Shown: positions 15,386 through 19,783 of the stretch, in pieces | How positions within the stretch are numbered: position 1 is the first letter of the stretch | Layout of the letters: each line of letters begins with the position of its first letter | DNA from: a virus | DNA: 21,418 nt | Reading direction: 5' to 3' (one strand) | Virus record (IMG/VR): IMGVR_UViG_3300030406_001549 | Location: 1 to 21,418 of that record | Made by a program: the position numbers and the translations under genes | Notes under the pieces: generated by a model | The model's database searches: none | Seen by the model: only the letters and a program-made list of their open reading frames with translations | What the model was told of the DNA's origin: nothing

Positions 15386-16066
15386 TTACAACTCCATCCA
15401 GTTCTTAGGGTTAATAGTACACATTTCGTTATCTCCTTCTAAGTTCTCCTTACCTGTAATGATTAAATCATAAGTAATAGAATACCTATTATTATCACCG
15501 TAGTAAAGTCCAACTTCATGTTCTACACTAGAAGGAAATATAATCAGTTGATTCTGGACTGGTTTGTATTCCATAGAATCTAAACTACCAAGCGTAGCCC
15601 TTTCAAGAAAAGGGGAGAATGGTACATAGCGTATAGGGTGTGTAGGTGAAGCGTGTAGTGTTAACTCACCTCCGCTATCCTTGTCAGTTTGTAAATAGAA
15701 GATTGCACTTAAATGTGCGTTTGGGTGTGTATGTGGTTCAATTACACGTCGTGTATCGTACAACCTTAGTTCGGGGTCACATACCACAGGCCATGCTTTA
15801 GAGGAGAACAGTACTATATTATCAGTACCAAGTCCATATGCCTCCAAGTATAAGTGGCAATGTTGTAAAAGTTCATTATTTAACCAGTTGAATTCAGACT
15901 TATGTGCTAATTGATAATCATTCTCAACATCACCAGTAATAGTATATTGATCAGGATGTTGACTGTGAAAATCCTCAACATAATTAATCATTAGTTGATA
16001 ATCTTCTTCAGGTGGTTCCAAGATTTCAGTATAGACTACAGTTGGAAACCAGTAATCTATTGACAT
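15386..16066 (-). CDS. Putative 2-oxoglutarate/Fe(II)-dependent oxygenase (first-type, 226 aa)
   Basis: Looks like the phage 2OG-Fe(II) oxygenase family with a jelly-roll fold. From the ATG at 16066 (MSIDYWFPTVVY) the core has PHTHPNAHLSAIFYL with candidate iron ligands at His112/His114, a distal His183 in SSVEHEVGLYY and Arg194 (NNRYSITYDL) for 2-oxoglutarate binding. The HxHxN..LSxxxYL pattern and distal H...RxSxxxD spacing are typical for this family; the acidic ligand of the usual HxD is not obvious, as in other members with HxH-N. Substrate is unknown: protein, nucleotide or DNA base hydroxylation are all possible. The gene overlaps the second oxygenase gene by ten bases. Confidence 0.8.
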   Translation of the reverse strand: MSIDYWFPTVVYTEILEPPEEDYQLMINYVEDFHSQHPDQYTITGDVENDYQLAHKSEFNWLNNELLQHCHLYLEAYGLGTDNIVLFSSKAWPVVCDPELRLYDTRRVIEPHTHPNAHLSAIFYLQTDKDSGGELTLHASPTHPIRYVPFSPFLERATLGSLDSMEYKPVQNQLIIFPSSVEHEVGLYYGDNNRYSITYDLIITGKENLEGDNEMCTINPKNWMEL

Positions 16067-16533
16067 AATGTATGACTCCAAGGGTTAACTAATAAAGATA
16101 CTCTCCTACCTTGATATGGTTTAACTGTGTGATATATCCCCGGTGCAAATATAACTAACCTATTAGTTTTAGGTACAATAACTATATCATTACCTATTAG
16201 TAACTCTCCGCCTCGCAGCTTTGATACTTCTAAGTAATAAACAGTTGAACATAATGGGAAGACAAGCTGATTATCTTTTCTATAAAGTGCCTCGTCTTTA
16301 TCATAATGCCATCCTGGTGCAGTTCCATTGTGACCCCAGAATTCATAGCCGATTGCTTCTGATAAATGAAAGTAATCACCTGCTATATCTAACATAGATA
16401 AACAGAACTCTTTATAAGAGTGATCTTCATTTATACCATACCATTCGACAGGAACTCCTTCATCATCTATAAGGTGTAGTAATTCTTTACGATCAGGTAA
16501 TACATCATCTAAAACTACTATAGATTGTTTCAC
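16057..16533 (-). CDS. Putative 2-oxoglutarate/Fe(II)-dependent oxygenase (prolyl-hydroxylase-like, 158 aa)
   Basis: A second, unrelated-looking member of the 2OG-Fe(II) superfamily. WHYDKDE gives the HxD ligands His76 and Asp78, the third ligand is His135 (APGIYHTVKPY), and Arg144 in GRRVSLLVNPW would bind 2-oxoglutarate. The core YYLEVSKLRGGELLI is a typical jelly-roll strand pair. The start is a GTG at 16533 that overlaps the upstream stop (GTGA), so it is translationally coupled. At 158 residues it is compact but complete. The target is not known. Confidence 0.85.
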   Translation of the reverse strand: MKQSIVVLDDVLPDRKELLHLIDDEGVPVEWYGINEDHSYKEFCLSMLDIAGDYFHLSEAIGYEFWGHNGTAPGWHYDKDEALYRKDNQLVFPLCSTVYYLEVSKLRGGELLIGNDIVIVPKTNRLVIFAPGIYHTVKPYQGRRVSLLVNPWSHTLCQ

Positions 16534-16673
16534 TCAATACACTCCACGTCTACTAAGTAATCATCCATTAAACAAGCTTCTTCATAAGCTTCGTAGGCAA
16601 TGTCATATTCATCACCATCATGTTCCATTACAAAGTCTCTACCAGATGATAGAGTAACGTGATACTTAGGCAT
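16530..16673 (-). CDS. Small acidic protein, 47 residues
   Basis: Not recognised. The ATG at 16673 (MPKYHVTLSSGRDFVMEH) is chosen over upstream starts because those read through the stem-loop at 16697-16744. The product is strongly acidic (EYDIAYEAYEEACLMDDYLV) with no membrane segment. The leader before the ATG is TTTCACAGTCAAC, with no Shine-Dalgarno, a sequence shared with other early leaders. The stop overlaps the oxygenase GTG start. Confidence 0.75.
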   Translation of the reverse strand: MPKYHVTLSSGRDFVMEHDGDEYDIAYEAYEEACLMDDYLVDVECIE

Positions 16674-16696
16674 GTTGACTGTGAAATAACAATAGT

Positions 16697-16744
16697 GAGA
16701 GATTGTGAGTCTCTCAGTAAATCCCCGAAGGGACTTAGAGAGAG
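16697..16744 (-). promoter_or_regulatory. cUUCGg stem-loop with competing hairpin (copy 1)
   Basis: Minus strand. CTCTC, a 2x2 internal loop, an 8-bp stem closed by C-UUCG-G, and GAGAG form one long hairpin (16744-16711). GAGAGA can instead pair with TCTCTC at 16702-16697 around a 7-nt loop. It lies in the leader of the 47-residue gene, upstream of TTTCACAGTCA. The shared core with copy 2 is TCTAAGT, the tetraloop and ATTTACTGAG. Confidence 0.75.
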
Positions 16745-16746
16745 AA

Positions 16747-17013
16747 TCATTTAAGGTTCTTGATTTTGTTAACAACCTCTTTCAATTCTTTAAAGGCTTG
16801 ATTAACTTCATAGTTGTTAATCTTCATTCTATTCTTGAAGTCATCCCATAGAGCATTACGGTCAATGAGTTGAATGTCAGGTAGATGTGATTGCACTTTA
16901 GTTAATGTAACAGGTTGTTGCTTGGTAATAGTTACCTTTGATTCATAAGTTTGTTCAGTCATTGTCTTCTTCCTCTTCCTAACTGGCCGAGGTTTGAGTG
17001 TCGTTGTGGACAT
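16747..17013 (-). CDS. Hypothetical 88-residue basic early protein
   Basis: Unrecognised. The first 20 residues are basic and Thr/Arg/Lys-rich (MSTTTLKPRPVRKRKKTM), the middle is Thr/Val/Gln-rich, and the last 40 residues form a charged helix (FKELKEVVNKIKNLK) that may be coiled coil. A nucleic-acid-binding role is possible from charge alone. The leader before the ATG at 17013 is TTTTCACAATT, without Shine-Dalgarno. Its stop is followed within two bases by a cUUCGg stem-loop. Confidence 0.7.
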   Translation of the reverse strand: MSTTTLKPRPVRKRKKTMTEQTYESKVTITKQQPVTLTKVQSHLPDIQLIDRNALWDDFKNRMKINNYEVNQAFKELKEVVNKIKNLK

Positions 17014-17036
17014 AATTGTGAAAACGGGTGAACAAA

Positions 17037-17115
17037 TGGGAGTGTTAGTCCCAAGGCCAGACTAAGGAATCGAACCTTAGTGTTTACCATACTGGCAGAA
17101 GGCTATTTGCCTCCT
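17037..17115 (-). other. tRNA-like RNA module D
   Basis: Minus strand, three stems in a row. Hairpin AGGAGGC-AAATA-GCCTTCT over the stop codon (17115-17097); minihelix at 17096-17056 with outer stem GCCAG/CTGGC, a 12-nt linker containing TGGTAAA (D-loop-like), and a canonical T-arm with 7-bp stem and loop TTCGATT; then hairpin TGGGA-CTAACAC-TCCCA (17053-17037). A complete tRNA does not fit: anticodon arm and full D-arm are missing. Confidence 0.75.
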
Positions 17116-17285
17116 AGTATATCATCCTCCTCATCATAACATATCTGCTCTTCGATACATTTGAGGAGGTTTGTGTAAACAATTGCTACATCTTCATCAG
17201 GATGTTGTGAATTAGTACGCAAATAATCAAGAATGAGATACCATTGAGTTTCATTTAGCCCTACATAGTAGAGAGTTTCAGACAT
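17103..17285 (-). CDS. Hypothetical 60-residue acidic early protein
   Basis: Unrecognised. The ATG at 17285 (MSETLYYVGLNETQW) overlaps the stop of the upstream gene (ATGTCTGA), so I prefer it to the TTG one codon earlier. The sequence is helical and acidic, with a C-terminal EEQICYDEEDDILGG. The stop codon lies inside a 7-bp hairpin (17097-17115) that directly abuts a tRNA-like minihelix. Confidence 0.7.
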   Translation of the reverse strand: MSETLYYVGLNETQWYLILDYLRTNSQHPDEDVAIVYTNLLKCIEEQICYDEEDDILGGK

Positions 17286-17535
17286 CAACTTGTTTCTCTA
17301 ATTTAGCTTTAGCCCTGCTAACTTGTTGTTCATTGTATCTCTCAGCAGCAAAGTCTGCTGTTGTTAAATGAAAACATTCAATACGGTATTCATCACCGCA
17401 AGATGTATAACAAGACTTTAGTCTATACATTACAGCATCAATATTCTCAAATATTCCTAAGACAGTAGGTGAACCATCGTAAGGACAAATTGAAACAAGA
17501 GTGTAATACTGAGGAGTGTTCGGTTTGTTACACAT
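17278..17535 (-). CDS. Hypothetical 85-residue early protein
   Basis: Unrecognised. Cys is frequent in the middle (KSCYTSCGDEY, IECFHL), and the C-terminal 25 residues form a charged helix (QVSRAKAKLEKQVDV). The pattern TLVSICPYDGSPTVLGIFEN followed by a helix suggests a small alpha/beta fold. The leader TTTTCACAGTCA lies upstream of the ATG at 17535, after a switch-like stem-loop at 17557-17609. It overlaps the next gene by eight bases. Confidence 0.7.
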   Translation of the reverse strand: MCNKPNTPQYYTLVSICPYDGSPTVLGIFENIDAVMYRLKSCYTSCGDEYRIECFHLTTADFAAERYNEQQVSRAKAKLEKQVDV

Positions 17536-17556
17536 AAGGCTGTGACTGTGAAAATA

Positions 17557-17609
17557 GAGTGATAAGAACCACTCAGTAAATGTTAACCGAAGTTAACACT
17601 TAGAGAGTG
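17557..17609 (-). promoter_or_regulatory. cUUCGg stem-loop with competing hairpin (copy 2)
   Basis: Minus strand. CACTC, a 2x2 internal loop, an 11-bp stem closed by C-UUCG-G, and GAGTG form one long hairpin (17609-17570). The same GAGTG (17574-17570) can instead pair with a second CACTC at 17561-17557. It lies in the leader of the 85-residue gene, upstream of TTTTCACAGTCA. Confidence 0.75.
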
Positions 17610-17613
17610 AATC

Positions 17614-17691
17614 TTAAGAATGATTAGTTACATTCTTTAAGAAAATGTAGAGGAGGATTGATAAACAAATCCAGACAATGATTGAAGTCAT
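17614..17691 (-). CDS. Possible 25-residue single-pass membrane microprotein
   Basis: An open frame of 25 codons from an ATG at 17691 to a TAA at 17614. The ATG overlaps the TGA of the upstream 151-residue gene (ATGA), the classic arrangement for translational coupling. The product is almost wholly one membrane helix: IIVWICLSILLYIFL, followed by a polar tail KNVTNHS. A 7-bp hairpin ends at the stop codon, and a conserved cUUCGg stem-loop begins four bases after it, the same gene-end arrangement as at other early genes. Chance cannot be excluded for a frame this short. Confidence 0.5.
   Translation of the reverse strand: MTSIIVWICLSILLYIFLKNVTNHS
17616..17637 (-). other. Hairpin at the stop of the 25-residue gene
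   Basis: Minus strand AAGAATG-TAACTAAT-CATTCTT, 7 bp, ending at the TAA. It belongs to a series of hairpins at early gene ends. Confidence 0.6.
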
Positions 17692-18143
17692 AATTGAGCA
17701 TATCTTGAGTCAGTCATACTACAAACAGGATTAAATCCGTTCTTTTGTAGTAATTCAACTTCTGACTTAGAATAATTAGCATACAATTTGATGGGTTCAT
17801 CATCATCTTCATTGCTTAATTCCTCACATGTTGTTGACTCATACTCATCAACGATTTGAGAACAAATACATTCAACGTAGCACCAAGTTACATCATTTTT
17901 ATACATATCAAGACAGCAATCATTAGCTGTAAAGATATTACTTAAGAACTCAGTTCCGAAGCTTGTAATAATGTAGTCGGTAATCTCTTCTTCATAGTTG
18001 TCAAAGAACTTGATGGTGTCAGCATAATATATGTATTGGCTGCACACACCAGATTGACAACCATGATCAGCGATTTCCTTCGCTTCGTTGTAATCAATTG
18101 TCTCAATGATTTCGTCATAAGCTGATTCAAACTGTTTGCTCAT
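17688..18143 (-). CDS. DUF7222-like acidic, Cys-rich early protein
   Basis: 151 residues from the ATG at 18143 (MSKQFESAYDEI); the preceding GTG and ATG-like codons would read through a hairpin, and the leader CTCACAACAAC before this ATG resembles other early leaders. The segment EIADHGCQSGVCSQYIYYAD then TIKFFDNYEEEITDYI matches the pattern of a phage family of unknown function I recall as DUF7222. Ten Cys residues and an acidic block (SNEDDDEP) are notable. No function can be assigned. Confidence 0.7.
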   Translation of the reverse strand: MSKQFESAYDEIIETIDYNEAKEIADHGCQSGVCSQYIYYADTIKFFDNYEEEITDYIITSFGTEFLSNIFTANDCCLDMYKNDVTWCYVECICSQIVDEYESTTCEELSNEDDDEPIKLYANYSKSEVELLQKNGFNPVCSMTDSRYAQL

Positions 18144-18167
18144 GTTGTTGTGAGATAGTGGACAGAA

Positions 18168-18232
18168 TGACACATATTAGTGTCAATGATCTCAAGAGGA
18201 ATTGCACCTCTTCAATGATACTAATGAGATCA
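18168..18232 (-). other. tRNA-like RNA module C
   Basis: Minus strand. Minihelix at 18232-18187: perfect 7-bp stem TGATCTC/GAGATCA, 14-nt linker, T-arm-like AGAGG-TGCAATT-CCTCT. One base later a hairpin TGACAC-TAATAT-GTGTCA (18185-18168). The module lies in the leader of the DUF7222-like gene. Confidence 0.75.
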
Positions 18233-18248
18233 GGAAATGCGGGCTTAT

Positions 18249-18276
18249 GTTATACTAACTGCCGCGTGACTGTGAA
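18249..18276 (-). promoter_or_regulatory. Weak candidate promoter P3
   Basis: On the minus strand TTCACA (18276-18271), 16-base spacer, TATAAC (18254-18249). No upstream box is present, and the TTCACAGTCA part is shared with two leaders that are not promoters, so this may be a chance match or a leader remnant. Confidence 0.35.
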
Positions 18277-18281
18277 TGTTA

Positions 18282-18296
18282 ATTAGTGAGACTAAT
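18282..18296 (-). other. Hairpin over the stop of the KTSC-like gene
   Basis: Minus strand ATTAGT-CTC-ACTAAT, 6 bp with a 3-nt loop, containing the TAG. Confidence 0.55.
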
Positions 18297-18525
18297 CAGT
18301 GAAGCCTAATTGATAAGGTCTCTCAGCATTTAATAGGTTAGTGTTAACCCAACTGCCGATAGATGTATCAGGTGTTGACTTATAAAGAAGCTCACGAATT
18401 GCATCAGCTGCTACATCAAAGTATGTGTACTTTCCGCCGTTCTTAAACTCTACTTGAGCGATTCTTTCAAGTTCATCAACATTTAGTTGGTTAACAGCAG
18501 AAGATTTTACGTTGAGTGATTGCAT
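18292..18525 (-). CDS. KTSC-domain-like protein
   Basis: 77 residues, start ATG at 18525 (MQSLNVKSSAVNQLNVDE). The order SSAV, a strand, VEFKNGGKYTYFDV, a helix ending ELL, and SIGSWVNTNL fits the small KTSC domain (SSxI ... xxFxxGxxYxYxxV ... G.xxNxxI), found alone in phages and fused to lysyl-tRNA synthetases. Its function is unknown, with links to RNA suspected for the fused forms. The stop lies within a short hairpin (18282-18296). Confidence 0.65.
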   Translation of the reverse strand: MQSLNVKSSAVNQLNVDELERIAQVEFKNGGKYTYFDVAADAIRELLYKSTPDTSIGSWVNTNLLNAERPYQLGFTD

Positions 18526-18562
18526 GATGATTGTGTTAATTAGTGAATGAATAGTTTGTGTT

Positions 18563-18578
18563 AGTTAGTAGACTAACT
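18563..18578 (-). other. Hairpin over the stop of the 53-residue gene
   Basis: Minus strand AGTTAG-TCTA-CTAACT, 6 bp with a 4-nt loop, containing the TAG. Confidence 0.6.
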
Positions 18579-18734
18579 GTTTAGTTCAACTATGTCTGAT
18601 GAATGCAGGATTTCATAGAAGTTTTTACTATCAAATCGCTGTGTATTCATTAACTTAAACTTAGCAGAATCGTAATCGGAATGATTACTTAAGGCGATAG
18701 TTTCGCCAGGTTGTTGTTGAACAACGTACCACAT
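18573..18734 (-). CDS. Hypothetical 53-residue early protein
   Basis: Unrecognised. The ATG at 18734 (MWYVVQQQPGETIALSNH) is preferred to earlier codons because it follows a leader, TAACACAAACT, that resembles those of neighbouring genes, and because the longer frame would run into the hairpin at 18760-18779. The product is soluble-looking and mixed alpha/beta. The stop lies within a hairpin at 18563-18578. Confidence 0.65.
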   Translation of the reverse strand: MWYVVQQQPGETIALSNHSDYDSAKFKLMNTQRFDSKNFYEILHSSDIVELNS

Positions 18735-18759
18735 AGTTTGTGTTAGATAGTTGGATGAT

Positions 18760-18850
18760 TTGACTCTTGATTGAGTCAATAACCTGAGCAGGACTTGCAC
18801 CTGCTAAATGTCTATTACTTCAGGCTAAGTTAAATTGCTTCGATGCAATT
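18760..18850 (-). other. tRNA-like RNA module B
   Basis: Minus strand. Hairpin AATTGC-ATCGAA-GCAATT at the stop codon (18850-18833), then the minihelix at 18826-18781: 7-bp stem AGCCTGA/TCAGGTT (one G-U), 15-nt linker, T-arm-like GCAGG-TGCAAGT-CCTGC. One base later a hairpin TTGACTC-AATCAA-GAGTCAA (18779-18760). Confidence 0.75.
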
Positions 18851-19039
18851 AACTAGGTTGTAATCGATGCCGTAATGTTCACATAACTGTTCATCAGGAT
18901 CTTGATAAATACCGTCACGAACTTCATAAGGAACATCATCAACAATTACATCCAATTCACCTTGATTGTATTGATACTTAAGACCAAGATCTTCAAGATG
19001 TTTGTATGCATGATCTTTGAAATGAATCAATGCTTTCAT
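18830..19039 (-). CDS. Hypothetical 69-residue early protein
   Basis: Unrecognised. It starts at the ATG at 19039 (MKALIHFKDHAYKHLEDLG) about 70 bases downstream of a strong promoter (-10 at 19107-19112). The sequence is helical, acidic in the second half (DVIVDDVPYEVRDGIYQDPD). The last codons and stop form a 6-bp hairpin (18833-18850), and a tRNA-like minihelix follows three bases after the stop codon. Confidence 0.7.
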   Translation of the reverse strand: MKALIHFKDHAYKHLEDLGLKYQYNQGELDVIVDDVPYEVRDGIYQDPDEQLCEHYGIDYNLVNCIEAI

Positions 19040-19106
19040 AGTTAAATAGTGAAGAACAGTTGTTGATAAATAAGGAAGAGATTGTCTCTCCTTTATTCAT
19101 ACTTAT

Positions 19107-19163
19107 AGTATAACAGAGTTTCAGTGATAATGCAAGCACTTGTTACACTCTGTAATAATGATA
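19107..19163 (-). promoter_or_regulatory. Early promoter P2 with the same upstream box
   Basis: On the minus strand: TTGCAT (19135-19130), 17-base spacer, TATACT (19112-19107). The identical 17-bp box TATCATTATTACAGAGT (19163-19147) again lies exactly 11 bases upstream of the -35. It would drive the gene at 19039 and those beyond, adding to read-through from P1. Confidence 0.85.
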
Positions 19164-19267
19164 CATAACGTTGAACAGTTAGTATCAATGAGATTGGCAG
19201 GAATTGCACCTGCATTGTTATTAACAATTCTCTCATAATCTCAAGGGAGTTAGTGTTATCCTCTCCC
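19159..19267 (-). other. tRNA-like RNA module A
   Basis: Minus strand, after the first early gene. A 5-bp hairpin spans the stop codon (19267-19245). Then comes a tRNA-like minihelix at 19243-19189: 7-bp stem TGAGATT/AATCTCA, a 23-nt insert containing the self-complementary ATTGTTAATAACAAT, and a T-arm-like hairpin GCAGG-TGCAATT-CCTGC. One base later a stem TGATAC/GTATCA (19187-19159) follows; its end overlaps the P2 upstream box. Confidence 0.7.
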
Positions 19268-19441
19268 TAAATCTGACTCGACCTCATTGTTAGTGTAGGT
19301 GAGTAAATCATCCAACCTATTGTTGTTAATTAACTCAACGTATTCAATGAGTATTTCGTTTAACAATGGACCAGGAATTACATCCTCATTCTTAATTAAA
19401 TAAGAAAGATTCATGGCTAATTGTTGACGATCAGTGGTCAT
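19256..19441 (-). CDS. First early gene, hypothetical 61-residue protein
   Basis: Unrecognised. It is the first gene after the strongest promoter, starting at the ATG at 19441 (MTTDRQQLAMNLSYLI) with GAGG nine bases upstream, one of the few early genes with a Shine-Dalgarno. It is acidic and helical (LLNEILIEYVELINNNRLDD). First genes of T7-like early regions often encode host-takeover proteins (such as T7 gp0.3), but nothing in the sequence confirms that here. Confidence 0.75.
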   Translation of the reverse strand: MTTDRQQLAMNLSYLIKNEDVIPGPLLNEILIEYVELINNNRLDDLLTYTNNEVESDLGRG

Positions 19442-19469
19442 AAGTTAAACCTCATTTGTTTACATTGTT

Positions 19470-19526
19470 AATATAACATGTATCGGAGTCTAAGTCAATA
19501 GTACTTCATACTCTGTAATAATGATA
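19470..19526 (-). promoter_or_regulatory. Early promoter P1 with upstream box
   Basis: On the minus strand: TTGACT (19498-19493), 17-base spacer, TATATT (19475-19470), a near-consensus sigma-70-type promoter for host RNA polymerase. The 17-bp box TATCATTATTACAGAGT (19526-19510) lies 11 bases upstream of the -35. The first gene starts 29 bases after the -10. Confidence 0.88.
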
Positions 19527-19548
19527 GTAACTGTATTGTGTCTATATG

Positions 19549-19600
19549 TTAACACATCGCCACAGATGAGCACACAATTTAACACATAAGCACAGCTTAT
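19549..19600. repeat. Two hairpin-forming repeat units with 30-bp period
   Basis: TTAACACAT starts at 19549 and again at 19579. In each unit it is followed by a small inverted repeat around a CACA core: CATC-GCCACA-GATG (19555-19568) and ATAAGC-ACA-GCTTAT (19586-19600). Arms differ between units while pairing is kept. Position in the genome-end region suggests an iteron, a packaging or replication signal, or tandem protein-binding sites. Confidence 0.6.
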
Positions 19601-19745
19601 CACCGCTCGTTGCTACGCAACTCGCTCAATCTGCGCCACTGTTGCACATTTTATACGGCTACATCACGCGCAGCGCCTCATTAAATGGAGCGAGAGGCGA
19701 AGCCTCGAGCGGGATCTCAGCTTTTGAACGGGGCCATGGGGGGTA

Positions 19746-19762
19746 TTGCGAATCATTCTCAA
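19746..19762. promoter_or_regulatory. Fur-box-like 17-bp palindrome
   Basis: TTGCGAATCATTCTCAA is a palindrome with seven of eight pairs matched around a central base. The inner 15 bases on the minus strand, TGAGAATGATTCGCA, match the 7-1-7 Fur consensus TGATAATNATTATCA at 11 of 14 informative positions. It is upstream of the first early promoter but about 250 bases away, so any regulatory effect on that promoter would be indirect. Chance is possible. Confidence 0.35.
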
Positions 19763-19783
19763 TAAGCAATAGGTTTCACAAAA

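Larger units (their letters stand above)
19527..19783. other. Gene-free genome-end region with hairpins
   Basis: No convincing gene on either strand. The composition changes to more GC-rich between about 19600 and 19740 compared with the AT-rich early region. It contains hairpins GTTGC-TAC-GCAAC (19609-19621) and GAGGC-GAA-GCCTC (19694-19706), the 30-bp-period repeat at 19549-19600 and the palindrome at 19746-19762. A 79-codon plus-strand frame at 19821-20060 lies over the two minus-strand small genes and is not supported. T7-like genomes have direct terminal repeats at such a junction; only one copy would be seen in a circularised assembly. Confidence 0.6.

Noticed and set aside
17037-17115. 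A complete tRNA gene at the TTCGATT loop
   Set aside because: Only about 41 bases lie between the acceptor-like arms, with no anticodon arm; kept as a tRNA-like minihelix instead.
19655-19752. A 30-codon minus-strand frame, Arg/Leu-rich, in the genome-end region
   Set aside because: No ribosome site; its sequence is largely determined by the GC-rich inverted repeats.
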